Source of the DNA: Nostoc sp. UHCC 0702
GTDB taxonomy: Bacteria; Cyanobacteriota; Cyanobacteriia; Cyanobacteriales; Nostocaceae
Length of the DNA stretch: 64,000 nucleotides
Direction of reading: 5' to 3'
NCBI GenBank assembly: GCA_017164015.1
Contig: CP071065.1
Location: forward strand, 5,433,918-5,497,917
A program made the position numbers and the translations under genes. The notes below the pieces were generated by a model, which was not told where the DNA came from, made no database searches, and worked only from the letters and a program-made list of their open reading frames with translations. This document shows, one piece after another, positions 8,728-17,797 of the stretch; within the stretch, counting starts at the first letter, position 1; every line of letters begins with the position of its first letter.

Positions 8728-10035
8728 ATGACTACTCTCGAAGTTGCTTTACCTTTAGTTACGATCGCTCAAAAAACTCGCTCCTGTGCAAGTAAGCTGG
8801 CAATTCTCTCGACTGCGGCGAAAAATCAAGCAATCGATGCGATCGCCCAAGCTTTAGAATTAGCGAAAGATGAAATTTTGCAGGCTAATGTTGCTGATTG
8901 TGAAGCGGCTACTGCATCAGGAATTCCCCAACCGCTTTATAAACGCTTGCAGTTAGATGAACATAAGTTAAGAGATGCGATCGCTGGTGTTCGAGATGTC
9001 GGTAAGCTAGCTGATCCTGTTGGGAAAGTGCAGATTCACCGCGAACTTGATAATGGCTTAATTCTCAAGCGGATTACAAGTTCATTGGGTGTTTTAGGTA
9101 TTATTTTTGAAGCACGTCCAGAAGCGGCAATTCAAATTGTCTCTTTGGCTATTAAGTCTGGTAATGGCGTCATCCTTAAAGGTGGTAAAGAAGCTGTTCG
9201 TTCTTGTGAAGCCATAGTTAAGGCAATTAAACAAGGTTTATCTCAAACTGCTGTGAATCCTGATGCGGTGCAGTTACTCACAACTAGAGAAGAGACTTTA
9301 GAACTTTTGAAGTTAGATAAATATGTAGATTTAATTATCCCTAGAGGTTCTAATTCTTTTGTGCGGTTTGTGCAAGAAAATACCCGCATTCCGGTACTAG
9401 GTCACGCTGATGGTATTTGTCATCTTTATATAGATAAAGACGCTGATATTGCTAAGGCAGTGACAATTACAGTTGATGCTAAAGCACAATATCCTGCTGT
9501 TTGTAATGCTATTGAAACGTTGCTAGTTCATCAATCAATTGCTACAGAATTTTTACCAAAAGTTGCTAAGGCTTTAGCAGAACGTCATGTAGAATTAAGA
9601 GGCGATGAACGTACTTTGGCAATCTTGCCTGATATTACCAAGGCAACAGCAACAGACTGGGAGACAGAATACAGCGATTTTATTTTGTCCATTAAGATAG
9701 TGGATTCCATAGAAGATGCGATCGCTCATATTAATGAATATGGTTCTCGTCATACTGATGCGATTATCACTGAAGATTCTGCCGCTGTAGAAACTTTCTT
9801 TGGACTGGTAAATTCAGCCAATATATTTCACAATTGTTCCACCCGCTTTGCTGATGGTTTCCGCTACGGTTTTGGTGCAGAAGTGGGAATTAGTACCCAA
9901 CAAATGCCTCCTCGCGGCCCTGTCGGTTTAGAAGGATTGGTCACATATAAGTATCAAATGACTGGTGATGGTCATATTGTAGCTAACTACACTGGGGCAA
10001 ATGCCAAGCCTTTTACTCATCAGGATTTAGCGTAG
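8728..10035 (+). CDS. proA: Glutamate-5-semialdehyde dehydrogenase (gamma-glutamyl phosphate reductase)
   Basis: The product reduces gamma-glutamyl phosphate to glutamate semialdehyde with NADPH, the second step of proline synthesis, in the cytoplasm. From the ATG at 8728 it has 435 residues, close to the family norm. Visible hallmarks are LGVLGIIFEARPEAAIQI, SGNGVILKGGKEA, the catalytic-cysteine region QYPAVCNAIETLL, SILPDITKA-like NADP region, and the C-terminal GFGAEVGISTQQMPPRGPVGLEGL. The true start is the ATG, three codons inside a TTG-initiated frame. It stands alone, with repeats on both sides, and proB is not in the window. Confidence 0.96.
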   Translation: MTTLEVALPLVTIAQKTRSCASKLAILSTAAKNQAIDAIAQALELAKDEILQANVADCEAATASGIPQPLYKRLQLDEHKLRDAIAGVRDVGKLADPVGKVQIHRELDNGLILKRITSSLGVLGIIFEARPEAAIQIVSLAIKSGNGVILKGGKEAVRSCEAIVKAIKQGLSQTAVNPDAVQLLTTREETLELLKLDKYVDLIIPRGSNSFVRFVQENTRIPVLGHADGICHLYIDKDADIAKAVTITVDAKAQYPAVCNAIETLLVHQSIATEFLPKVAKALAERHVELRGDERTLAILPDITKATATDWETEYSDFILSIKIVDSIEDAIAHINEYGSRHTDAIITEDSAAVETFFGLVNSANIFHNCSTRFADGFRYGFGAEVGISTQQMPPRGPVGLEGLVTYKYQMTGDGHIVANYTGANAKPFTHQDLA

Positions 10036-10438
10036 GGGACATGAGCTAAGGGACTTCCAAATTGCTAAGTATCTGGTTAAGACCGTCATTAGTCATTAGT
10101 CTTTTGTCCTTTGTAAGTACAGATGGCTAATAATAAGGAACGTCCAAATCAAGTGATTGTGCAAAATAAATGTATTTTAGCGTGAGTTCGATGAACCTCT
10201 CCCCAACCCCTCTCCGACGTGGAGAGGGGCAAAAATTTTTCGAGTTTTGAACGAAAAAATCAAGGTTTCATATCATGTCCGGCAAAATAACCATAATTCC
10301 CGTTTTACCCCTCCCCAACCCTCCCCTTACCAAGGCGGGTGGGGTGATTTTATTATGGGTAATTAAGCGGACTTGATATCAAAGCCTCTCCCACCGTGGG
10401 GGAGAGGTTTGGAGAGGGGTCTTTTATACTCGTCGAAC
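10036..10438. other. Intergenic region containing a short MITE and CTCTCC/GGAGAG hairpins
   Basis: No gene was seen. It contains hairpin repeats at about 10196-10236 and 10382-10425, and between them a unit starting TATCATGTCCGG (10271) and ending CGGACTTGATA (10378). The ends of that unit match the terminal inverted repeats of the larger elements at 52475 and 60773. Confidence 0.6.
10271..10378. mobile_element. Short MITE-like element with TATCAWGT-type ends
   Basis: The left end TATCATGTCCGG and the right end (read inward) TATCAAGTCCGCTTAATTA match the ends of the 52475-52629 and 60773-60940 elements, but the interior is different and holds a CCCTCCCC/GGTGGGG hairpin. It would need a transposase supplied from elsewhere. 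Confidence 0.5.
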
Positions 10439-10780
10439 TCACGTTATTTTAGCTTGACACTGGTTAATAACCTGATAGCAACAGTGTTTTTCTGAGCCTA
10501 AAACAATTTGATCTTTGGGAATTCCGGCTTTGACAAGTTCGTTAGCGATACCGTCTTGTGTACCGTCTCTTTGAATCCAACTTTTATCGTTGATAATGTT
10601 AATGTGAACAAGATAACCATGTACCCGTTGTTTGTTTTCCCATCCTAATGTCAGTAGCAAATAATGGTTTGCATTTTGGTCAATAATTAGCTGTCTTTCA
10701 AGTTGTCCGTAGGCGTAGGGAAGTAGGGGATACTCGGTTAATATTTGTTGAATGATTTGGCGATGAGTAATTAAATTTAT
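10439..10780 (-). pseudogene. xisI: xisI-like (fdxN-element excision controlling factor) without a usable start codon
   Basis: Read on the minus strand from 10780, the open frame gives HRQIIQQILTEYPLLPYAYG, then DQNANHYLLLTLGWE, HGYLVHINIINDKSWIQRD, and GIANELVKAGIPKDQIVLG. This is the XisI family nearly end to end. XisI proteins of about 110 residues accompany XisH and were named for control of fdxN-element excision. Where the start Met should be there is only ATA/ATT next to the menF stop (the frames overlap by four bases), and the usual C-terminal PxxRxYTxFA is replaced by an unrelated tail. No xisH is beside it. It is either a relic or is translated from a rare start by coupling to menF. 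Confidence 0.7.
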
Positions 10781-12189
10781 ACTAATGCTTTGAGTAATGC
10801 CTGAAGTTTAAGCTGCACTTCTGCAAACTCTTTATCAGGGTCGGAACCAGCAACGATACCAGCACCAGCATACAGTCTAGCGCGATCGCCGTCTATCAAT
10901 GCTGAACGAATGCCAACAATAAACTCGCAGTTCCCCTCAGCATCTATCCAACCAAGAGGCGCAGCATATAAACCCCTCTCAAAATTTTCATAACGACGAA
11001 TTTCTGCACAAGCAATGTCTCTGGCTGCACCAGCAACCGCAGGTGTAGGATGCAGTTGTGAGATAATCTTTAAGGGGTGTACGTTAGCAGGAACTATGGC
11101 GCTAATTGGTGTCCATAAATGCTGGATGTTAGATAATTGTCTCAGTCGTGGTGCTGATACCTGGGGTAACAAGCCTAGCTGAGTTAAGCGTTGAGTAATG
11201 AAATCAATTACTAGCAAATGTTCATGTCTTTCTTTTTCACTATTCAGTAAGCGGTTAGCATTAGCAGCATCCTCTGTTGGTGTTTGACCTCGCGGCGCAG
11301 AACCAGCTAAAGCATCTGTGATTAACTGTTGGCTATGAATACTAATTAATCGTTCTGGACTAGCACCAATAAAGTTTTGTCCTTTACCGTTACTTGTAGA
11401 AAAAATATAACAATTAGGATGTATTTGCCGGAGATTATCTAATGATTGAAATAAGTTAAAATGAGTAGTTGACTTGACATCTAATGCCTCCGCTAGCACA
11501 ATCTTACTTAAATGATTAGACTTAATTTTTTCTAAGGCAGATACAACCGAATTTTTAAAATGTGCAGAATTATTGACAGGTTTTTTGATAAACTGTCTGG
11601 GAAAATCAAGTTTTGGATGGTAAGATTTTAGAGATTCAATAATTTGTAGTTTTGTCTGTAATTTTTTTACTATATTTTCAACATTTATCCTAGCATTAAT
11701 AATTATATTATTTACTAATATACAACGCTGATTTTTCACAGCTATTTGCCAACGTGGCAGAAAAATAGTGGCAGATGGAAATGGGTAATTTGCTTGAACA
11801 TTTTGATCAAAAAAGCTGAAATAGCAAAAAAAGTGAGTCCCAGCAAAAGCTTGGTTAGTATCACCAAAATTAATGATATTTTTGAGACAAGATTTGATAA
11901 AATGCTCAGCTTGAGTAAAACGGTCTTGCCCATCAATTTGTAATTTTGCTATGGCATCAATAGCCGCGATCGCTTCTCCTTTGCCCTTGTTCTCAAAGTA
12001 AAAATTTATTTCATTTGCTTGCGAAAATCTCTCCAATACAAGTAGAGGGTCTACCCAGTCAATAACCAGCGAAATACTCACAATTTGCTTACAATCATTT
12101 GTGAGGCAATTTTCCTGAACGGATAACAAAAAATGGTATAAGTCTTTGTGTTCTACAAAGAATTTGCTGCGACATGGTGAAACTGTCAT
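10777..12189 (-). CDS. menF: Isochorismate synthase
   Basis: The 470-residue enzyme converts chorismate to isochorismate, the first committed step of phylloquinone synthesis for photosystem I. The chorismate-binding fold fills the C-terminal two thirds: KIVLAEALDV near residue 230, NFIGASPERLIS, the DALAGSAPRGQTPTED catalytic loop, and HPTPAVAGAARDIACAEI and GLYAAPLGWIDAEGNCEFIVGIRSA near the end. The N-terminal 150 residues are less conserved, as usual. It is divergent from menA, with 325 bp between, and the four other men genes follow on the opposite strand. Isochorismate synthases for siderophores (EntC) are related, but the men neighbours settle the role. Confidence 0.93.
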   Translation of the reverse strand: MTVSPCRSKFFVEHKDLYHFLLSVQENCLTNDCKQIVSISLVIDWVDPLLVLERFSQANEINFYFENKGKGEAIAAIDAIAKLQIDGQDRFTQAEHFIKSCLKNIINFGDTNQAFAGTHFFCYFSFFDQNVQANYPFPSATIFLPRWQIAVKNQRCILVNNIIINARINVENIVKKLQTKLQIIESLKSYHPKLDFPRQFIKKPVNNSAHFKNSVVSALEKIKSNHLSKIVLAEALDVKSTTHFNLFQSLDNLRQIHPNCYIFSTSNGKGQNFIGASPERLISIHSQQLITDALAGSAPRGQTPTEDAANANRLLNSEKERHEHLLVIDFITQRLTQLGLLPQVSAPRLRQLSNIQHLWTPISAIVPANVHPLKIISQLHPTPAVAGAARDIACAEIRRYENFERGLYAAPLGWIDAEGNCEFIVGIRSALIDGDRARLYAGAGIVAGSDPDKEFAEVQLKLQALLKALV

Positions 12190-12514
12190 GGATCTAGCAA
12201 TAGTAAACTTTTTTTAAGTTATCTTCCTAAAGTGTAATTAAACGTGGTCGTATTTTTACAGGTAACATATTTAGTTACCATTTCACCAGAGTATGGTTTG
12301 CTTTGTTTGTGGTGTTACTAGATGCTGACAAGCCATGCTCAGTTTTGGGTTGCAATCAGAGAAGGAGTGTTACTCATGGGAAGTTAACCAGCCGACAACA
12401 GTGGGGAGTTGAAAGTGCTGAATTGAATGTACTGAGCGCTGATAATGTTTGTATTCAGCATTCAGCACACATGAATTATGAGTAAGGTTCTGGTAATTTA
12501 ATTAATCACGACTG
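12190..12514. other. Divergent menF-menA intergenic region
   Basis: These 325 bases should hold the promoters of both menF and menA. A 60-codon frame at 12303-12485 has no ribosome binding site and no family resemblance, so I do not call it. No clear operator was seen. Confidence 0.5.
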
Positions 12515-13411
12515 ATGACTATCAAGCAGATTTCACGTCCTAAAATTAAATTATGGATGGCGGCAATAAAACCGCCGATGTATAGCGTTGCTATTATGCC
12601 CATTTGGATAGGAACGGCGGTAGCTTTCGCCCAGACAAAAGTTTTAAATGTAGCAGTCTTTTCTACTTTTGTAGCTGCGGCAATTTTAATTTTGGCGTGG
12701 GAGAATATCAGCAATGATGTTTTTGATTCTGAAACGGGAATCGATAAAAATAAACATCATTCTTTGGTGAATTTGACTGGCAATAAGCCCTTGATATTTT
12801 GGTTAGGAAATTTGTGTTTAATTTCGGGTTTGTTGGGAATACTAGGAATCGCAATTTGGCAACAAGACCCAACGGTAATTGGGATAATTTTGTTGTGTTG
12901 TGCTTTGGGCTACATTTATCAAGGGCCTCCCTTCCGCTTAGGATACCAGGGTTTAGGCGAAATTATTTGCTTTTTTGCCTTTGGGCCCTTAGCGGTGACA
13001 GCAGCATATTACAGCCAAACTCAAACTTGGTCAATGACGAGTTTAGCAGCCTCAGTAATTGTGGGAATTGCTACAAGTTTAATTTTGTTTTGTTCACACT
13101 TTCACCAAGTTAAGGATGACATAGCCGCAGGCAAGCGATCGCCAATCGTCCGTTTAGGTACAGCAAAAGGCGCCCAACTCCTGAACTGGATTACAGGCAG
13201 TATTTATCCCCTCACTTTACTGTTTGTGCTGTGGGGAACTTTCCCTGTATGGACATTGTTGAGTTGGCTGAGTTTACCTTATGCCTTCAAATTATGTCGC
13301 CACGTCCAACAAAATCATCAGCAGCCGGACAAAGTTAGTAACTGTAAATTCATCGCCGTCAAAGTGCATTTTTGGAGTTGTTTATTGTTTGGTGTGGGAT
13401 TTATGCTTTAG
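12515..13411 (+). CDS. menA: 1,4-dihydroxy-2-naphthoate phytyltransferase
   Basis: This 298-residue UbiA-family membrane enzyme attaches the phytyl chain to 1,4-dihydroxy-2-naphthoate, giving demethylphylloquinone. It has about eight membrane helices. The first diphosphate-binding motif NDVFDSETGID lies near residue 70 and the second, HFHQVKDDIAAGKRSPIVRLG, near residue 190; both carry the Asp residues that bind the Mg-diphosphate. ATG at 12515 opens directly into the conserved ISRPKIKLWMAAIKPPMYSVA segment. menC follows after 170 bp of tandem repeats on the same strand. Confidence 0.93.
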   Translation: MTIKQISRPKIKLWMAAIKPPMYSVAIMPIWIGTAVAFAQTKVLNVAVFSTFVAAAILILAWENISNDVFDSETGIDKNKHHSLVNLTGNKPLIFWLGNLCLISGLLGILGIAIWQQDPTVIGIILLCCALGYIYQGPPFRLGYQGLGEIICFFAFGPLAVTAAYYSQTQTWSMTSLAASVIVGIATSLILFCSHFHQVKDDIAAGKRSPIVRLGTAKGAQLLNWITGSIYPLTLLFVLWGTFPVWTLLSWLSLPYAFKLCRHVQQNHQQPDKVSNCKFIAVKVHFWSCLLFGVGFML

Positions 13412-13555
13412 TCAATGGTCAGTGGTCAATGGTCAATAGTCAATAGTCAAGGGTCAGTGGTCAATGGTCAGTGGTCAATGGTTAGTGGAAAATCGCAAAC
13501 AACTAACAACTGACAACTGACAACTAACAACTGACAACTAACAACTGACAACCCC
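13412..13555. repeat. Heptad repeat array between menA and menC
   Basis: The region is made of GGTCAAT/AGTCAAT/GGTCAGT units, then CTGACAA/CTAACAA units on the other phase. It fills nearly the entire menA-menC gap. Confidence 0.85.
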
Positions 13556-13580
13556 AATAAGTAAGCTTAATTTTCGTGTA

Positions 13581-14588
13581 GTGACTTACAAATTTAAATT
13601 TCGTCCTTATCAGCGTAGGTTTGTGCGATCGCTAGCTACCAGTCACGGTATTTGGGATATCCGCGAAGGCATTATTCTCAGGCTTAGCGATGAAACAGGT
13701 ATAGGTTGGGGAGAAATTGCCCCTATTAGTTGGTTTGGTTCGGAAACTCTAGAACAAGCTTTAGATTTTTGTCGCCAACTACCAACAGAAATCACAGACG
13801 AAACAATTTTTTCCATCCCAGATGACTTACCTGCTTGTCAATTTGGCTTTGAGTCGGCGTTAGAGGGAGTGGGGAGGTGGGGAGATGGGGGAGAAGTTTT
13901 ACCTCCTCATCCCCCTCATCCCCCTCATCCCCCTCATCCCCCTCATCCCCCCTCCCTCACCTTTAGCGGCTTATTACCAGCTGGGGAGGCGGCGTTGTCA
14001 GAATGGGAAAAGCTGTGGTGGCAAGGATATCGCACGTTTAAATGGAAAATTGGGGTGTATGCGATCGCGCATGAACTAGAAATTTTCAACTTATTGACAC
14101 AAACTTTACCAGTTTCTACCAAAGTGCGATTGGATGCCAACGGCGGACTTAGTTATGAAGAAGCTCAGCTATGGCTTTCTGCTTGCGATCATATCCAACT
14201 AAATATTGAATTTATTGAACAACCGCTACCTGTCAGGCAATTCGAGGAAATGCTGCAATTGGGTAAGTGTTATAAAACTCCAATAGCTTTAGATGAATCT
14301 GTCGCCACACTCAAGCAACTTGCAACCTGTCACCATCAAGGTTGGCGAGATATTTTCGTCATTAAACCTGGGATTGTTGGTTCACCATCTCGTTTGCGGC
14401 AGTTTTGCCAACAACATGAAATTGATGCTGTATTTTCATCTGTATTTGAGACTGCGATCGCCAGACAAGCTGCACTCAAACTAGCAGCAGAATTATCCCG
14501 ACATCATAGGGCAGTTGGTTTTGGCATCAACCATTTTTTTGAACAAGCAGAAGAAACCTGGCTGCAACATCTATGGAAAGACTTTTAG
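13581..14588 (+). CDS. menC: o-Succinylbenzoate synthase, with an in-frame repeat insertion
   Basis: This enolase-superfamily enzyme dehydrates SHCHC to o-succinylbenzoate in phylloquinone synthesis. The 335-residue product starts at GTG 13581. It shows the catalytic KWKIG (Lys154/Lys156), RLDANGGLS, EFIEQPL and PIALDESVA motifs, the last three contributing Mg ligands. Residues about 96-127 are foreign to the family: a Gly/Trp/Asp-rich start, then PPH repeated, encoded by tandem CCCCTCATC units of the kind otherwise found between genes here. The insertion lies between the capping domain and the barrel, so activity may survive. The stop overlaps the menE start by 16 bases. Confidence 0.92.
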   Translation: MTYKFKFRPYQRRFVRSLATSHGIWDIREGIILRLSDETGIGWGEIAPISWFGSETLEQALDFCRQLPTEITDETIFSIPDDLPACQFGFESALEGVGRWGDGGEVLPPHPPHPPHPPHPPHPPSLTFSGLLPAGEAALSEWEKLWWQGYRTFKWKIGVYAIAHELEIFNLLTQTLPVSTKVRLDANGGLSYEEAQLWLSACDHIQLNIEFIEQPLPVRQFEEMLQLGKCYKTPIALDESVATLKQLATCHHQGWRDIFVIKPGIVGSPSRLRQFCQQHEIDAVFSSVFETAIARQAALKLAAELSRHHRAVGFGINHFFEQAEETWLQHLWKDF

Positions 14589-15976
14589 ACTATCTCAATA
14601 ACCATATTCAACATGATTGGCTAATTGGTTACAACAACAGTCAACTTCAAGAACTAGCCCAAGAATTATATTTAGAATTAACCCAATTATTAAAGTATAA
14701 AACAACAATAAAAATTATCCTAGCTGAACGTGACCCAGTAAAATTTTTAGCAAGTTTTATCGCCGCTTGTGCTGCTAATTGTTCAGTTTTTTTGTGTAAC
14801 CCCGACTGGGGAACACAAGAATGGCAACAAGTATTTAATTTAGTACAGCCAGATATAATTTGGGGAATTGGGAATTGGGAATTGGGAATTGGGAATGGGG
14901 AACAAAATTCTACCTCATCCTCCTCATCCCCCTCATCCCCCTCATCCCCCCAAATAATGATTCCCACCGGTGGTTCATCGGGACAGATTAAGTTTGCTAT
15001 CCACACCTGGGAAACTCTCAAAGCATCTGTACAAGGATTTGTAGAATATTTTCAGCTAGAGCAAGTCAATTCTTTTTGTGTGTTACCGCTATATCACGTC
15101 AGTGGTTTAATGCAATTTATGCGTTCCTTCACCACTGGAGGTAAATTGGCTGTTATCCCATTCAAAACATTAGACGCTAGTCAAATATCCAATATTAAAA
15201 CCTCAGATTTTTTTATATCTTTAGTTCCAACACAATTACAACGTCTTCTGCAAAATCCAGAATTCACCGATTGGCTAACCCAATTTAAAACCGTACTTTT
15301 GGGAGGTGCGCCAGCTTGGGATGAACTACTAGAAAAAGCGAGATTTCACCGCATTCAATTAGCACCTACCTATGGAATGACAGAAACCGCCTCTCAAATT
15401 GCTACCCTCAAACCCGATGATTTTCTCAACGGTAAAATTAGTAGTGGTCAAATTCTGCCCCATGCGAAAATAAAAATTTGCAATCAGCAAGGTCAAGTCT
15501 TAAATTCCAATCAAATAGGTAATATCACCATTCAGACTAAATCTCTAGCCCTTGGCTACTATCCTCAAACTTGGAATAATCAGGATTATTTTCAAGTAGA
15601 TGATTTAGGATTTTTAGATGAACAAGGTTATTTAAATATTGTCGGGCGTAGCAGTGAAAAAATTATCACAGGCGGAGAAAATATTTATCCAGTAGAAATC
15701 GAATCTGTAATTAGAGAAACTCAAATGGTTGCTGATATTTGCGTGATTGGTATCCCAGATCAACACTGGGGACAAGTATTAACAGCCCTTTATGTTCCCA
15801 ACAATTCAAATACTTCTACAATTGAAATTCAAACCGAACTCCACAAGAAACTCAGCAAATACAAAATTCCCAAACACTGGATTCCTCTATCAAACTTACC
15901 CCGCAACACTCAAGGTAAAATCAATCGCCAGCAACTACAGCAAATAGCCACAGAATACCTACAAAGTCTCTCTTAA
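14573..15976 (+). CDS. menE: o-Succinylbenzoate-CoA ligase, with an in-frame repeat insertion
   Basis: The 467-residue ANL-family enzyme activates o-succinylbenzoate with ATP and joins it to CoA. Motifs in order are the P-loop MIPTGGSSGQIKF (129-141), YHVSGLMQF, APTYGMTETASQIA, VDDLGFLDEQGYLNIVGRSSEKIITGGENIYPVEIE, and the catalytic lysine NTQGKINRQ near residue 453. Just before the P-loop, residues about 98-127 are a low-complexity insert (GIGNWELGIGNG, then SSSP/SSP units) coming from intergenic-type repeats. The start ATG lies inside the menC end, indicating translational coupling. The 3' end overlaps the convergent thioesterase gene by 18 bases. Confidence 0.93.
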   Translation: MERLLDYLNNHIQHDWLIGYNNSQLQELAQELYLELTQLLKYKTTIKIILAERDPVKFLASFIAACAANCSVFLCNPDWGTQEWQQVFNLVQPDIIWGIGNWELGIGNGEQNSTSSSSSPSSPSSPQIMIPTGGSSGQIKFAIHTWETLKASVQGFVEYFQLEQVNSFCVLPLYHVSGLMQFMRSFTTGGKLAVIPFKTLDASQISNIKTSDFFISLVPTQLQRLLQNPEFTDWLTQFKTVLLGGAPAWDELLEKARFHRIQLAPTYGMTETASQIATLKPDDFLNGKISSGQILPHAKIKICNQQGQVLNSNQIGNITIQTKSLALGYYPQTWNNQDYFQVDDLGFLDEQGYLNIVGRSSEKIITGGENIYPVEIESVIRETQMVADICVIGIPDQHWGQVLTALYVPNNSNTSTIEIQTELHKKLSKYKIPKHWIPLSNLPRNTQGKINRQQLQQIATEYLQSLS

Positions 15977-16405
15977 CCTTCTTCTTTCCGCGACTTCGGC
16001 ATCTTGGCGGTTCGTTTCCAACCACCGAACAATTTCTTCAGGCAATTCCTGTTTCCTTCTACTACTTGCATCAATACAAACATGTCGAGTAATTGCCTTA
16101 GCGACAATTACATATGCAACCGAAACTTCATAAGTAATTTCAAACTTATCAACACCCAGCTTTTGGGGAATTAAACTAATTGCTAAATTGTCCCCACAAA
16201 ACATCGGACGATAAAAATCTACACTACTATGGACAATGGGGAAAGCTACAGATGGATTAGTAAAAAAATCTTTGAGATTAATCCCTGATGCTGCTAGAGA
16301 TTCTTCATAAGCTTCATGACAAATACTCAAAATATTTGCAAAATATACAACCTGGGCGGCATCAGTATCTTGAAAACGAACAGTGCGTTTATAAGTAAAA
16401 GTCAT
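15959..16405 (-). CDS. 1,4-dihydroxy-2-naphthoyl-CoA thioesterase (4HBT hot-dog family)
   Basis: The 148-residue hot-dog protein hydrolyses DHNA-CoA to free DHNA before phytylation by MenA. The N terminus YKRTVRFQDTDAAQVVYFANILSICHEAYEE has the 4HBT active-site signature (RFxDTDAAQVVYF with the catalytic Asp), and FPIVHSSVDFYRPMFCGD matches the family. It resembles the cyanobacterial Slr0204 type. It is convergent with menE and completes the local phylloquinone set apart from menB and menD, which are not in the window. The ATG at 16405 starts directly at the first strand. Confidence 0.9.
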   Translation of the reverse strand: MTFTYKRTVRFQDTDAAQVVYFANILSICHEAYEESLAASGINLKDFFTNPSVAFPIVHSSVDFYRPMFCGDNLAISLIPQKLGVDKFEITYEVSVAYVIVAKAITRHVCIDASSRRKQELPEEIVRWLETNRQDAEVAERRRLRETL

Positions 16406-16482
16406 CTTGAAAAATTAGAAATTAAAAAGAGCAAGTGGTAAGCTTGCTCTATAAATTAATTTTACTGTAAAAACAAAACTTC

Positions 16483-17571
16483 TCACTTTAAAGGATAATA
16501 TATATCCTCAGAACTAGGATTGAGGTAAGGACGCTGTAAATCAATTAAATGCCGTGCAAAATGTTGATCAATTGTCTTTATACGTTCCTCGATCGCGTTT
16601 TTACCTTTTTGCCAAGCTTCCAACAAAGCATTAGCGACAATTTGGCAACGGTTCAACCCAAAACTTTCCCGCGCCGCAAATTTTTGGGTTGGTTCTTCGG
16701 CTAAACCCAGCCCAGGTGCCAAAAACTTAGTGAACAGAGGGATTTCAGCCTGAAAATAAGATTGATGTTCTGTATATACAGCCTGAAGTATTTTGTGCAT
16801 TGCGGGATAGTCGTGACGTTCAAAGTAGAGTAACCCGGAGTCATAGCGCCCGTAGGCACAGGGATTGTAGAGTACCTGAAACGTAAAAGGAATGCTAGCT
16901 GTATTTAGTTGCTGTGTCAAACTATCCATCAGCGCGATCGCACCAGATGCAGTAAAATTAAAATACACCCTTCCCGTACCCAAATCTTCGTCTGGGTTCC
17001 CCTGCTTTTCCTGTCCTACATTACTCACTGCTAGGTAACACCCATTTTGCAGGCGATTTTTAGGCATCCAAATAGCAACTGATTCACCAGCTTTCACAGA
17101 TTTTGTACTGGGTTGGAGATGGCAATCTGGCTCAATGTATAATGTCAAACCACCTTTAGTCACTGCCATACTACCATCAGGTTCTTGGCGCAACACTTGC
17201 CAGCTAGGGTCAAAATAACCACTTCCGTGATTACTAGTGTGCAGTTGTTCATAAAATTCCCAATCAATCTCCAAAATAGAATTGTTCTCTAAATTTTGCT
17301 GTGGCAGACAATTAGCACTATCACTATTGACAGCTAAAATGCTTTGTAGAGAACCATTGTAATAAATACCATGAAGAAAATTTCGCAGTAATAGCGAGAG
17401 GTATTTATGTTGTAAGGCAGGAGAATTTTGTTGAAACCTTTCTGCTACTTTAGCCGGCAGAGAAAAAGGTTGATAACTGGGATGGTGAATACAAAAGTTA
17501 GGCTCGATTTGGATATTGCTAGCAATATCGAACAGAGGATTTAGAAGTGGATTAACAGAATAATCTAGCAT
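16483..17571 (-). CDS. HopA1-family protein (possible lanthipeptide lyase partner)
   Basis: The 362-residue protein has no signal peptide or membrane segment. Its C-terminal half carries the HopA1 effector-family signature: PLFTKFLAPGLGLAEEP near residue 275, ESFGLNRCQIVANALLEAW near 305, and the closing DLQRPYLNPSSEDIYYP. HopA1 was named for a type III effector, but the fold also serves as the lyase/elimination component of class V lanthipeptide synthetases (LxmY, SprH3), which act with an APH-type kinase. The gene just upstream on the same strand (17798) encodes such a kinase, 226 bp away. I infer that the pair acts together. No Cys-rich precursor peptide was found nearby, so the substrate is unknown. 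Confidence 0.75.
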   Translation of the reverse strand: MLDYSVNPLLNPLFDIASNIQIEPNFCIHHPSYQPFSLPAKVAERFQQNSPALQHKYLSLLLRNFLHGIYYNGSLQSILAVNSDSANCLPQQNLENNSILEIDWEFYEQLHTSNHGSGYFDPSWQVLRQEPDGSMAVTKGGLTLYIEPDCHLQPSTKSVKAGESVAIWMPKNRLQNGCYLAVSNVGQEKQGNPDEDLGTGRVYFNFTASGAIALMDSLTQQLNTASIPFTFQVLYNPCAYGRYDSGLLYFERHDYPAMHKILQAVYTEHQSYFQAEIPLFTKFLAPGLGLAEEPTQKFAARESFGLNRCQIVANALLEAWQKGKNAIEERIKTIDQHFARHLIDLQRPYLNPSSEDIYYPLK

Positions 17572-17797
17572 TAATCAATTCAAAATAAAAAATATGTAAG
17601 TACAAAAAAGTGAACTTTTGATGGTTGTCACTGGTCAATTTGGATTACTTCCTTACCACTTGGTAACACCAGTTGCTTCAAGTTGGCAAAGCCGCCCTGG
17701 CTCGTCTTAGTGCCTTTGTGGTTTCATAAATGACCAATTCAAAATTCAAAATATAACATTTATAATTTTGCTTTTTGAATTATTCATTTTCGTTTTT

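Noticed and set aside
13885..14140. Frames in other phases across the menC repeat insert
   Set aside because: They are translations of the CCCCTCATC repeat and overlap menC catalytic motifs.
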